From Pseudoduganella flava (GTDB taxonomy: Bacteria > Pseudomonadota > Gammaproteobacteria > Burkholderiales > Burkholderiaceae_D), in NCBI RefSeq assembly GCF_007830495.1, contig NZ_VLKW01000002.1, positions 1-64,000 of the forward strand: a stretch of DNA of 64,000 nucleotides, read 5' to 3'. A program made the position numbers and the translations under genes. The notes below the pieces were generated by a model. It did no database searches. It saw nothing but the letters and a program-made list of their open reading frames with translations, and had not been told where the DNA came from. Of this stretch, positions 24,849 to 32,763 are shown in pieces; within the stretch, counting starts at the first letter, position 1; the number at the start of each line of letters is the position of its first letter.

Positions 24849-26756
24849 ATGTCCGAAAAGAAAGAAACTCTGGGCTTCCAGGCGGAAGTGAAACAGCTGC
24901 TGCAGCTGATGATCCACTCGCTGTATTCGAACAAGGAAATCTTCCTGCGCGAGCTGATCTCGAACGCATCGGACGCGGCCGACAAGCTGCGCTTCGAAGC
25001 CATCAATAACGATGCGCTGTACGGCAACGACCACGAACTGAAGATCCGCGTGTCGTTCGACAAGGCCGCGCGCACGATCACGATTTCCGACAACGGCATC
25101 GGCATGAGCCGCGACGAGGTCATCAGCCACCTGGGCACGATCGCCAAGTCCGGCACGAAGGAATTCTTCGGCAAGCTGTCCGGCGACCAGCAGAAGGACG
25201 CGGCGCTGATCGGCCAGTTCGGCGTGGGCTTCTATTCCGGCTTCATCGTCGCCGACCGCATCACCGTCGAGACCCGCCGCGCGGGGCTTGAAGCAAGTGA
25301 CGCCGTGCGCTGGGAATCCACCGGCGAGGGCGATTACTCCGTCGAGGCGATCGAGAAGACCAATCGCGGCACCGACATCATCCTGCACCTGCGCGAAGGC
25401 GAGGACGAGCTGCTGTCGGCGTGGAAGCTGAAATCCATCATCACCAAGTATTCCGACCACATCTCGCTGCCGATCCAGATGGCGAAAGAGGAGTGGGACG
25501 AAGAGAAGAAGGAGATGGTGACGAAGGACGAACTGGAAACCATCAACCAGGCCAGCGCGCTATGGGCCCGTTCGAAGAGCGACATCACGCCCGAACAGTA
25601 CGAGGAATTCTACAAGCACGTGTCGCACGACTTCGGCGCGCCGCTGACCTACACGCACAACCGCGTGGAAGGCCGCAGCGAATACACGCAACTGCTGTAC
25701 GTGCCGGCCAAGGCGCCGTTCGACCTGTGGGACCGCAACAAGCGCGGCGGCATCAAGCTGTACGTGAAGCGCGTGTTCATCATGGACGACGCCGAACAGC
25801 TGATGCCCACCTACCTGCGCTTCGTGAAAGGCGTGATCGACTCGGCCGACCTGCCGCTGAACGTGTCGCGCGAGATCCTGCAGGAGTCGCGCGACGTGAA
25901 GGCGATCCGCGAAGGTTCGACCAAGCGCGTGCTGGGCATGCTGGAAGAGCTGGCGAACGCCGACGAGCAGGACAAGAAGGACAAGTACCAGACCTTCTGG
26001 ACCGAGTTCGGCCAGGTGCTGAAGGAAGGCATCGGCGAGGACTTCGCCAACAAGGACCGTCTCGCCAAGCTGCTGCGCTTCGCGTCGACGCACAACGACT
26101 CGGCTGACCAGACGGTGGCGCTGGCCGACTACGTGGGCCGCATGAAGGAAGGCCAGGACAAGATCTACTACGTGACGGCCGAGAGCTTCACGGCGGCGAA
26201 GAACAGCCCGCACCTGGAGATCTTCCGCAAGAAGGGCGTCGAAGTGCTGCTGCTGACGGACCGCGTGGACGAGTGGATGCTGTCGTTCCTGACCGAGTTC
26301 GACGGCAAGGAACTGGTGTCCGTCGCGAAGGGCGGCCTGGACCTGGGCAAGCTGGAAGACGAGGCCGAGAAGAAGGAACACGAGGAAACCGAGGCGCAGT
26401 ACAAGGAGCTCGTCGAGAAGATGAAGACGGCGCTCGCCGACAAGGCCAAGGACGTGCGCGTGACGTTCCGCCTGACCGACTCGCCGGCCTGCCTGGTGGC
26501 GGACGAGCACGAGCTGTCCGGCAACCTGCTGCGCATGCTGAAGGCCGCCGGCCAGAACGCCCCGGAAAGCAAGCCTATCCTGGAAATCAACCCGTCGCAC
26601 CCGCTCGTCACGCGGTTGAAGTACGAGAACGCCGAAGACGGCAAGTTCGCCGATTGGTCGCACATCCTGTTCGACCAGGCGCTGCTGGCCGAGGGCGGCG
26701 CGCTGGCCGATCCGGCGTCGTTCGTCAAGCGGGTCAATGAGATGCTGCTGAAGTAA
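24849..26756 (+). CDS. htpG: Molecular chaperone HtpG (Hsp90)
   Basis: A 635-residue Hsp90 of normal bacterial length. The N-terminal ATPase domain has [21 protein letters not shown], the [11 protein letters not shown] loop and [15 protein letters not shown]. The middle domain has [20 protein letters not shown] with the catalytic arginine, and the C-terminal dimerisation domain ends at [11 protein letters not shown]. It acts as an ATP-driven dimer that remodels client proteins in the cytoplasm. The start follows GAGGAAAAA. Heat induction is predicted from the RpoH promoter upstream. Confidence 0.98.
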   Translation: MSEKKETLGFQAEVKQLLQLMIHSLYSNKEIFLRELISNASDAADKLRFEAINNDALYGNDHELKIRVSFDKAARTITISDNGIGMSRDEVISHLGTIAKSGTKEFFGKLSGDQQKDAALIGQFGVGFYSGFIVADRITVETRRAGLEASDAVRWESTGEGDYSVEAIEKTNRGTDIILHLREGEDELLSAWKLKSIITKYSDHISLPIQMAKEEWDEEKKEMVTKDELETINQASALWARSKSDITPEQYEEFYKHVSHDFGAPLTYTHNRVEGRSEYTQLLYVPAKAPFDLWDRNKRGGIKLYVKRVFIMDDAEQLMPTYLRFVKGVIDSADLPLNVSREILQESRDVKAIREGSTKRVLGMLEELANADEQDKKDKYQTFWTEFGQVLKEGIGEDFANKDRLAKLLRFASTHNDSADQTVALADYVGRMKEGQDKIYYVTAESFTAAKNSPHLEIFRKKGVEVLLLTDRVDEWMLSFLTEFDGKELVSVAKGGLDLGKLEDEAEKKEHEETEAQYKELVEKMKTALADKAKDVRVTFRLTDSPACLVADEHELSGNLLRMLKAAGQNAPESKPILEINPSHPLVTRLKYENAEDGKFADWSHILFDQALLAEGGALADPASFVKRVNEMLLK

Positions 26757-26782
26757 GCCGCTGATCGTTCCGGTGTAAGGCC

Positions 26783-26829
26783 GAGGCCGTGTCCACCTTG
26801 GGGTCAACCCTGAAAGTGGACACGGCCTC
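26783..26829. repeat. GTGTCC-type palindromic intergenic repeat
   Basis: Perfect 14-bp arms GAGGCCGTGTCCAC (26783-26796) and GTGGACACGGCCTC (26816-26829) surround a loop with GGGGTCAACCCT. A half-copy (CGGACACGGCCTCAGCTGTTG) follows at about 26925-26945. The same arrangement occurs at 27459-27621 and 61701-61807. It lies directly after htpG and could terminate transcription, although no strong U-tract follows. Confidence 0.82.
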
Positions 26830-26851
26830 TGCCGTTTTATCGGGTGCGTTT

Positions 26852-26902
26852 CGGTGTTGGGGCCGGTGTTGGGGGCCGGTGTTGGGAACCGGTGTTGGGG
26901 GC
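26852..26902. repeat. Four tandem CGGTGTTGGGG(G)C repeats
   Basis: Four consecutive 12-13-bp units of CGGTGTTGGG(G/A)(G/A)C lie between the palindromic repeat after htpG and a GGGGGCAGACCCCG palindrome core. The array is strongly purine-skewed on this strand. Confidence 0.8.
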
Positions 26903-27014
26903 AGACCCCGACATTGGCCGAATCGGACACGGCCTCAGCTGTTGATAAGCCTATGTTCCGCAAGGTTTGCGGCGCTGGTGAGCCGATCTCGCAGAGGTGG
27001 CGGGGGCGCAGCCG

Positions 27015-27311
27015 TTACGGCCTCTGCCTGCGCCGTCGTTTCAGCCACTCGCCCAATGGCATGTCGGGGTGCTTGCGCCACTCGCGAGGCTTGGCGGCCC
27101 TGATCGTGTTGTCGATGCCCTCGAGCGCATCGGCATCCGCAACTGATCGTAGGCTGCCGAGCAATCCTTCCTTGGCGCGACGGTCGGCACGGATCGACCG
27201 GGCTTTCGATCGTGGAATGTTCTTGCGCGACGCCTTGCTGTTTTCGCCATCGCCGTTGCGCCGGTCCTTGGCGTAGCTTGCGCTCTTCTTTTGCTGCGGT
27301 GTTTTCCTCAT
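27015..27311 (-). CDS. Small basic conserved hypothetical protein
   Basis: A 98-residue, highly basic protein. It opens MRKTPQQKKSASYAKDRRN, continues with GENSKASRKNIPRSKA and ends in a tryptophan-containing tail PREWRKHPDMPLGEWLKRRRR. I recall similar small proteins with the KDRRN..GEN.K.SRKNIP pattern in other proteobacteria, which supports it as real, but no function is known to me. The charge suggests nucleic-acid or ribosome association; that is conjecture. The gene is flanked on both sides by palindromic repeat clusters. The start has only a weak GGATGG upstream. Confidence 0.7.
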   Translation of the reverse strand: MRKTPQQKKSASYAKDRRNGDGENSKASRKNIPRSKARSIRADRRAKEGLLGSLRSVADADALEGIDNTIRAAKPREWRKHPDMPLGEWLKRRRRQRP

Positions 27312-27637
27312 CCATCCGCTCCGTCATCCGCGCGCTGTTGCCGCACGCAGTCGCTGGCAGTCTAACATCCGGTCGCTGGGCCGGAACCCGCGACCGTGTA
27401 CGAAGTTCCGTCCGTCCGTATATGCCCTGGCCTTGATCGATGCGGCGGTGCGCCGGTCGAGCTCGTGTCCTGTCGGGGTCTGACCCCAGGAGGACACGGG
27501 CTCGGCAGTTGTGCCCATGAGCTTGTGTCCGTTTTCGGGGTTGACCCCAGGACACGAGCTCGGCAGTCATTCGGACGAGCTCGTGTCCTGTCGGGGTCTG
27601 ACCCCAGAGGGACGCGGTCTCTGCTGTTGGGGCCCGC
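27312..27637. other. Intergenic region dominated by palindromic repeats
   Basis: This 326-bp gap separates two minus-strand genes. Its first part (27312-27458) has no recognisable gene or motif; the rest is a cluster of three GTGTCC-type palindromes. Confidence 0.7.
27459..27621. repeat. Cluster of three GTGTCC-type palindromes
   Basis: Three consecutive hairpin units have arms GAGCTCGTGTCC / GGACACGAGCTC: 27459-27503, 27519-27561 and 27577-27621. Each loop contains a GGGGTCTGACCCC or GGGGTTGACCCC palindrome, and CGGCAGTT follows the first two. The middle copy has a left-arm T where the others have C, yet keeps G-U pairing. Confidence 0.85.
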
Positions 27638-28603
27638 TCATGCGGCGCCCGGCACGTCATACCCAATGCGCATGCGCGCCTCCCGCATCAGCGCCTGCGG
27701 CGGCCGGCCCAGTGTGCGTACGAAGGCGCGCCGCATCCTTTCCTCGTCGCCGAATCCCGTCTGCGTGGCGATCCGGCCGATCGATGCGTGGCCGTCCTCG
27801 ATCAGCGCGCGCGCCGCTTCCAGGCGCAGCTTCTCGATCGCCTTGGCCGGCGAGTGGCCCGTCTGCTCGCGGAATGCTCGCGAGAAGTGGCGCGGGCTCC
27901 AGTGCACGTGTTCGGCCAACTGTTCGACCGACAGCGGCCGGTGCAGGTTCTCCTTCGCGTACAGCAGCGCGCTGCGGATGCGGTCCGAGCCGCCGTCCAT
28001 CTCCGACAGCATCGAAAACTGCGACTGCCCGCCGGTGCGGCGGTGGTACATCACCATCTTGCGCGCCACCGCCTTCGCCAGTTCCACGCCCAGGTCCGCC
28101 TCGACGAGGCCCAGCGCCAGGTCGATGCAGGCGCTCATGCCGGCGGACGTCCACATCGGCCCATCGTTCACGTAGATCTTGTCGTCGTCCAGTTCGATGT
28201 CCGGGTACAGCTTCTTCAGCTCATTGCCGAGGGCCCAGTGCGTCGTCACGCGGCGGCCCGCCAGCAGGCCAGCCGCGGCGGCGACGAACGCACCCGTGCA
28301 CAGGCACCCGGTGCGCCGGGCGCGCGGGCTGGCGCGGCGCAACGCGGCAAGGAGTTCCGGTTCGGGCGGGGTGACGACCGTGGGGCCGGCGATCAACAGC
28401 GTGTCGTAGGCGCGCCGGCCGAACGGCTGCGTGGCCACCGGCACGCCGGCCGAACTGGCGACGATGCCGCCGCCGTGCGAGATCGTTTCGACCTGGTAGC
28501 GCTGCGTGCCGTGAACGAGGTTGGCAAGTTCGAATACCGTCAGCGCGGCGAAGTCGAGGATCTGGAATCCGGGGAAGACGACGAGGGCGATGCGGGCGGC
28601 CAT
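27638..28603 (-). CDS. GlxA-like regulator (DJ-1/PfpI domain + AraC HTH)
   Basis: A 321-residue protein. The N-terminal DJ-1/PfpI-like domain (about 3-175) starts IALVVFPGFQILDFAALTVFE and has a nucleophile-elbow cysteine in RTGCLCTGAFVAAAAGLL. The C-terminal AraC domain (about 215-310) has LSVEQLAEHVHWSPRHFSRAFREQTG and IGRIATQTGFGDEERMRRAF. It is divergent from an SDR gene with paired palindromes between them, so it likely regulates that gene. The DJ-1 part probably senses a small metabolite. ATG 28603 has AGGA five bases upstream. Confidence 0.92.
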   Translation of the reverse strand: MAARIALVVFPGFQILDFAALTVFELANLVHGTQRYQVETISHGGGIVASSAGVPVATQPFGRRAYDTLLIAGPTVVTPPEPELLAALRRASPRARRTGCLCTGAFVAAAAGLLAGRRVTTHWALGNELKKLYPDIELDDDKIYVNDGPMWTSAGMSACIDLALGLVEADLGVELAKAVARKMVMYHRRTGGQSQFSMLSEMDGGSDRIRSALLYAKENLHRPLSVEQLAEHVHWSPRHFSRAFREQTGHSPAKAIEKLRLEAARALIEDGHASIGRIATQTGFGDEERMRRAFVRTLGRPPQALMREARMRIGYDVPGAA

Positions 28604-28678
28604 GATGTCCTGTGAGGAGGGATAACGCTGCGATTGTAGCGCCGCCGCGGGGTGTGCGGTAAGCGCCTGGCGCGATGT

Positions 28679-28730
28679 CCGAAAACGAGGGGTTTTGGTC
28701 GTTTCGGCCAATGTGGTCCGGACCGATAAT
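28679..28730 (+). promoter_or_regulatory. Palindromic operator/promoter region of the SDR gene
   Basis: CCGAAAACGA (28679-28688) and TCGTTTCGG (28699-28707) form an almost perfect inverted repeat, followed by the perfect palindrome GGTCCGGACC (28715-28724) and a GATAAT -10-like box (28725-28730). The region is between the divergent GlxA-like regulator and the SDR. Regulator binding here is inferred. Confidence 0.5.
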
Positions 28731-28763
28731 TCACTCACACCAACAACGCTGAAGGAGAACGAC

Positions 28764-29567
28764 ATGAACCAGTCCCGCCAACCCGGTACGGCCCTGATCA
28801 CCGGCGCATCGTCCGGCATCGGCGCGATCTATGCCGACCGCCTGGCCGCCCGCGGCTACGACCTGATCCTCGTTGCCCGCAACGAGGAGCGCCTGCAAGA
28901 CGTGGCGGGCCGCGTGCGGCAGGCGCATGGCCGCGGCGTGACGATCGTGCGGGCGGACCTGGGCCGCCGCGACGACCTGGCCCGCGTCGAGGAGATCCTG
29001 CGCACCGACCCGGCCATCACGCTGCTCGTCAACAATGCCGGCTTCGGCGCCGTCACGCCGCTCTTGGAGACCGACGTCGACCGGATGGAGCGGATTATCG
29101 ACATTAACGTGACGGCGCCAACCCGCCTCGCGTATGCCGCGGCACCGGCATTCGTGGCGCGCGGCGGCGGCACGATCGTCAACATCGCGTCGATCGTCGG
29201 CATCGGCATCGAGATCATGAACGGCGTGTACGGCGCCAGCAAGGCCTACGTGCTGGCGCTGACGCAGTCGCTGCACCACGAGCTGGCGGACAAGGGCGTG
29301 CGCGCGCAAGCCGTGCTGCCCGGCGCGACGGCGACGGACTTCTGGGACACGGCCGGCCTGCCGCACGCGCACCTGCCCGACGGCATCGTGATGCCGGCGG
29401 ACGCGATGGTCGATGCCGCGCTGGTCGGGCTCGATCTCGGTGAGGTCGTCACGATCCCGCCGCTGCAGGACGGCGCAGGGTGGACCGCCTATGAGGCGGC
29501 CCGCAAGGCACTGGCGCAGCAGTTCGGCCACGCGACGCCGGCGCCCCGTTACCGCAACGCCGCCTGA
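28764..29567 (+). CDS. Short-chain dehydrogenase/reductase (SDR)
   Basis: A 267-residue classical SDR. The cofactor loop is TGASSGIGAIYADRL, the structural NNAG is in LLVNNAGFGAV, catalytic Ser lies in IVNIASIVG, and the Y-x3-K pair is VYGASKAYVLAL. An NADP preference is suggested by the Arg in LVARNEERL. It probably reduces or oxidises a small carbonyl compound; the substrate is unknown. ATG 28764 has GAAGGAG upstream. The divergent GlxA-like regulator is the likely controller. Confidence 0.92.
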   Translation: MNQSRQPGTALITGASSGIGAIYADRLAARGYDLILVARNEERLQDVAGRVRQAHGRGVTIVRADLGRRDDLARVEEILRTDPAITLLVNNAGFGAVTPLLETDVDRMERIIDINVTAPTRLAYAAAPAFVARGGGTIVNIASIVGIGIEIMNGVYGASKAYVLALTQSLHHELADKGVRAQAVLPGATATDFWDTAGLPHAHLPDGIVMPADAMVDAALVGLDLGEVVTIPPLQDGAGWTAYEAARKALAQQFGHATPAPRYRNAA

Positions 29568-29595
29568 TCGCGCTTGGGCGCCGGGGCGCGGCCGG

Positions 29596-30195
29596 TCAGG
29601 CGAACGGCCGGTCGCGGCGGCGGCGCACGGCGAACAGCATCAGCGGCGCGCCCAGTGCCAGCAGCGCGACCTGGGCCGGCTCGGGCACCGGCTGCAGGAA
29701 GCCGCGGATCTCGCCGTTCGGGTACCCGCTGCTGTGGATGTTGAAGTACGCCGTGCCGGCTTCCATGCCGGCCAGCAGCGCGCTTTCCGCGCCGGCCGTC
29801 GTGCCGCCGTGCGAGTTGATGAAGCCGTTGTTCCAGAAGCTGGCGTCCGACGTGTCGAAGACCTGGTGGTAGGTGCCTTCCATGACCCCCTGCGGGAACC
29901 CTGCCAAGGTCGGCGTGCGCGTGGCGGGCATCGCCGTGCCGGACATCGGATCGGCCGTGCAGCAGTGAATGTGCGCGACGGTCGAGGCATACTCCAGGCC
30001 GGAGAACGTGACGTCGATGGTCATGGTATGGGCCGCCATGTCGAAGTTCACCGTGATGTTGCCCATGCCGGGCGAATCGTTCTGCGGCACTTCCATGGCC
30101 CCCGTCAGCGTGGCGGTGTAGACGCCGGCCTGGGCCGACAGCCCGGCAAGCGCCAGCGCGAGCGTGGCGACCCCTTTGATCAACACAGATTTCAT
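29596..30195 (-). CDS. CHRD-domain protein with PEP-CTERM sorting signal
   Basis: A 199-residue secreted protein. A signal peptide (residues 1-23, ending AQAG) precedes a CHRD domain with VYTATLTGAMEVPQNDSPG, the histidine/cysteine motif VAHIHCCTADP and FNIHSSGYPNGEIRGFLQPV. The tail is a PEP-CTERM signal: VPEPAQ, a hydrophobic helix and an RRRR cluster. Such proteins are exported and processed by an exosortase, usually in bacteria that make exopolysaccharide. No exosortase gene is in the window. It is monocistronic; ATG 30195 has GGAGA upstream. Confidence 0.92.
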   Translation of the reverse strand: MKSVLIKGVATLALALAGLSAQAGVYTATLTGAMEVPQNDSPGMGNITVNFDMAAHTMTIDVTFSGLEYASTVAHIHCCTADPMSGTAMPATRTPTLAGFPQGVMEGTYHQVFDTSDASFWNNGFINSHGGTTAGAESALLAGMEAGTAYFNIHSSGYPNGEIRGFLQPVPEPAQVALLALGAPLMLFAVRRRRDRPFA

Positions 30196-30464
30196 GGTTG
30201 TCTCCTTGTGGTGGAGACTAGACCGAAGCAAGCCGCGCGCCTGCATGCGCAGTCATTGCACAATCAAGTACTTGGATGATGGCGGCCGCGCCAGCCGGCC
30301 GCAGGTGTAAAAAAATCCGACAGCCGTCCCGGTGCGGTTAGCCCGCTGCCAGCCCGCTGTCAAGGGTGCGCACGGTTGAAATCGCCATGCGCGGCGCCGG
30401 CAGGGCTAATGTAGAATGCAATCTTGCTGTCAGTTCATTAATATACCGGGTCGCCGCACGCGCT

Positions 30465-32063
30465 ATGCACCACAGTTCCTGTTCCGTCCTGCTGATCGAC
30501 GACGAACCCCTGGCGCAGGATTATCTTCTTCATTGCCTGGAAGCACATGCCGACGTCAGCCTCTGCTACGAGCACTGCGCCGAGCGCGCCGTCGAGCTGG
30601 CGCTGCGCATCGACGCGACCGTCGTGCTGGTCGACCTGCGTATGCCCGGCACGGATGGTTTCGCAGTCGTGCGCAGCCTGCGCGCCGACGCCCGCACGGA
30701 ACACATCCCCATCGTCATGCTGTCGTCCGAGCACGATGCCGACATCAAGGTGCAGGCGTTCGCCGCCGGCGCCAACGACTATCTGGTGAAATGGCCCGAC
30801 CCGCGCGAGCTGGTGGCGCGGCTGCGCTACCACAGCGCCGCCTGCGTGGCGCGGCGCCAGCGCGACGAGGCGTTCGCATCGCTGGCGCGCAGCCAGGAGG
30901 AATTGCGGGTGAGCCAGGCGGCGCTGCACCAGGCCCAGAAGATGGAAGCGATCGGCCAGCTTACTGGTGGTGTTGCGCACGACTTCAACAACGTGCTGCA
31001 GATCATCGGCGGCAACCTGCAGCTGGTGAAGCTGATGGGCGGCGTGTCCGACATGGCGCGCGGCCGCATCGACGCGGCGCTGGCCGGCGTCGAGCGCGGC
31101 GGCCGGCTCGCGTCGCACCTGCTGGCGTTCGCGCGCCGGCAGCCGTTGCAGGCGGTCGTCATCGATCCTTCCGTCGTGCTGACGGACATGGAAGAGATGC
31201 TGCGCCGCGTGCTCGGCCCGCAGGCGCAAATCGAAACGGACATCGCGCCTGGCGTGTGGAGCACGGCGGTCGATCCGAGCCAGCTGCACAACGTGATCCT
31301 GAACCTGGCGATCAATGCGCGCGATGCGATGCCGGGCGGTGGCACGCTGACCCTGCGTGCCCGCAACGTGCCGGCCGGCGCGCCGCAACTGGCCGAGGTG
31401 GGCACGGGCGACTACGTGATGATCGAAGTGGCCGATACGGGCAACGGCATGCCGGCCGAAGTGCTGCAGCGCGCGTTCGAGCCGTTCTTCACGACCAAGC
31501 CGACGGGCCAGGGCACGGGCCTCGGCCTGTCGATGGCGTATGGCTTCGTCAAGCAGTCCGGCGGCGAGATCATCCTGAAAAGCACGCCGGGCGAGGGCAC
31601 CAGCGTCAAGATCTTCCTGCGCCGCAGTGCCGCCCAGGCCACCGCGCCCGAGGAGGAGAGCGGCGTGACGCCGCTGTTCGGCGGCATCGAGACGATCCTC
31701 GTCGTCGAGGACGAGGACGACGTGCGCGACGCCACGGCCCAGCTGCTGTCGGCGCTGGGCTACCACGTGCTGCAGGCGGCGGACGCCGATCAGGCGGCGC
31801 GGATGGTGGAAAACGGCACGCGCGTGGACTTGCTCTTCACGGACGTGATCATGCCCGGCAGGATGAGCAGCCTGGAACTGGCCGACGTCGTGCGCCGGCA
31901 CTGCCCGGACGCGCAGATCCTGTTCACGTCGGGCTATGCGGAAGGGGTGCTGACGCACGAAGGCAAGATGGACCCGAGCGTCAGCCTGTTGCCGAAGCCG
32001 TACAACCCGGATGTGCTGAGCGCGCGGATCCGGCATCTGCTGCGGCGGCGGAAGGCCGCGTGA
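30465..32063 (+). CDS. Hybrid histidine kinase, REC-HisKA-HATPase-REC
   Basis: A 532-residue cytoplasmic protein with no membrane segment. An N-terminal receiver (about 6-120) has its aspartate in VVLVDLRMPGTDG. A helical linker leads to an H-box, MEAIGQLTGGVAHDFNNVLQ, and an ATPase domain with NLAINARDAMPGGG, IEVADTGNGMP and GTGLGLSMAYGFVKQSGG. A C-terminal receiver (about 410-525) has DLLFTDVIMPGRMSS. The architecture suggests a phosphorelay node driven by another kinase. ATG 30465 begins at the receiver; upstream frame is open but not protein-like. A ~140-bp structured repeat lies right after it. Confidence 0.92.
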   Translation: MHHSSCSVLLIDDEPLAQDYLLHCLEAHADVSLCYEHCAERAVELALRIDATVVLVDLRMPGTDGFAVVRSLRADARTEHIPIVMLSSEHDADIKVQAFAAGANDYLVKWPDPRELVARLRYHSAACVARRQRDEAFASLARSQEELRVSQAALHQAQKMEAIGQLTGGVAHDFNNVLQIIGGNLQLVKLMGGVSDMARGRIDAALAGVERGGRLASHLLAFARRQPLQAVVIDPSVVLTDMEEMLRRVLGPQAQIETDIAPGVWSTAVDPSQLHNVILNLAINARDAMPGGGTLTLRARNVPAGAPQLAEVGTGDYVMIEVADTGNGMPAEVLQRAFEPFFTTKPTGQGTGLGLSMAYGFVKQSGGEIILKSTPGEGTSVKIFLRRSAAQATAPEEESGVTPLFGGIETILVVEDEDDVRDATAQLLSALGYHVLQAADADQAARMVENGTRVDLLFTDVIMPGRMSSLELADVVRRHCPDAQILFTSGYAEGVLTHEGKMDPSVSLLPKPYNPDVLSARIRHLLRRRKAA

Positions 32064-32083
32064 CGGGGCGGCTAGCTCATAAG

Positions 32084-32223
32084 TTCAACCCAAACGCAAA
32101 CCCTGGGGTCAGGAAGGAATGACGGCTTGCAGGCCGTCACCGCTTTGCCGGCGGAGAGCACGCTCTCCGAGACCCCGGCAAAGCCCCGCCGGGTCTGACC
32201 CCGGCCTCTGCCGTTGGGTTGAA
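32084..32223. repeat. ~140-bp structured repeat, copy 1 (three-way junction fold)
   Basis: The ends pair perfectly over 10 bp (TTCAACCCAA / TTGGGTTGAA) and the imperfect stem continues to GGGGTCAG / CTGACCCC, about 29 bp in all. Inside are hairpin TGACGGC-GCCGTCA and a second arm CTTTGCCGG...CCGGCAAAG topped by GGAGAG-CACG-CTCTCC. A diverged second copy is at 52698-52842. It lies between convergent genes, 20 bp after the hybrid kinase stop. Confidence 0.85.
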
Positions 32224-32303
32224 AGCATGCGATCGCGGCGCGCGTAGGTGAGCCCAAATGCCAACATCATCGGCCGGATTGGCGAAAGCTGAGGCCCGGC
32301 TAC

Positions 32304-32762
32304 TTAGTTATTCGGCCTTACATACCGCTGCGACCCCGGCGGCGGTTCGTTCAGCACGGCCCAGAAGATCCCCAGGTCGGAGATCGCGCGCACGAATTCC
32401 TTGAAGTCCACCGGCTTGACGACATAGGCGTTGACGCCCAGCGCGTAGCTGCGCACCAGGTCCTGTTCCTCGCGCGACGACGTCAGCATCACCACCGGCA
32501 GGCTGCGCAGCTCGAGGCCGTTGCGGATCTCGCGCAGCACTTCCAGGCCATCCACCTTCGGCAGCTTCAGGTCGAGCAGCACGACGGCCGGGTTGCCTTT
32601 CTGGCGCGTCGCGTATTCGCCGCGGCAGTGCAGGTAATCGAGCGCCTCGGCACCGTCGCGCACGACGATCACCTCATTGGCGAGCTGGCTTTTCTCCAGC
32701 GCGATCAGGGTCAGTTCGAGGTCGTGTGGATTGTCTTCCACGAGCAGGATGGGCTTCAGCAT
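32304..32762 (-). CDS. Single-domain response regulator (Rcp1-type)
   Basis: A 152-residue receiver-only protein. The acidic pocket is LLVEDNPHDLEL, the phospho-acceptor Asp is in PAVVLLDLKLPKVDGLEV, and the lysine is in NAYVVKPVDFKEF. The longer loop and C-terminus match the Rcp1-like regulators that partner phytochrome kinases. Only one base separates its ATG from the stop of the bacteriophytochrome gene, so the two are coupled and this is the probable cognate phosphate acceptor. There is no output domain; it must act by protein interaction or in a relay. Confidence 0.93.
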   Translation of the reverse strand: MLKPILLVEDNPHDLELTLIALEKSQLANEVIVVRDGAEALDYLHCRGEYATRQKGNPAVVLLDLKLPKVDGLEVLREIRNGLELRSLPVVMLTSSREEQDLVRSYALGVNAYVVKPVDFKEFVRAISDLGIFWAVLNEPPPGSQRYVRPNN

Positions 32763-32763
32763 G

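Noticed and set aside
26852..26902. Possible CRISPR-like array
   Set aside because: The units are contiguous 12-13-bp tandem repeats without spacers, and no cas gene is present.
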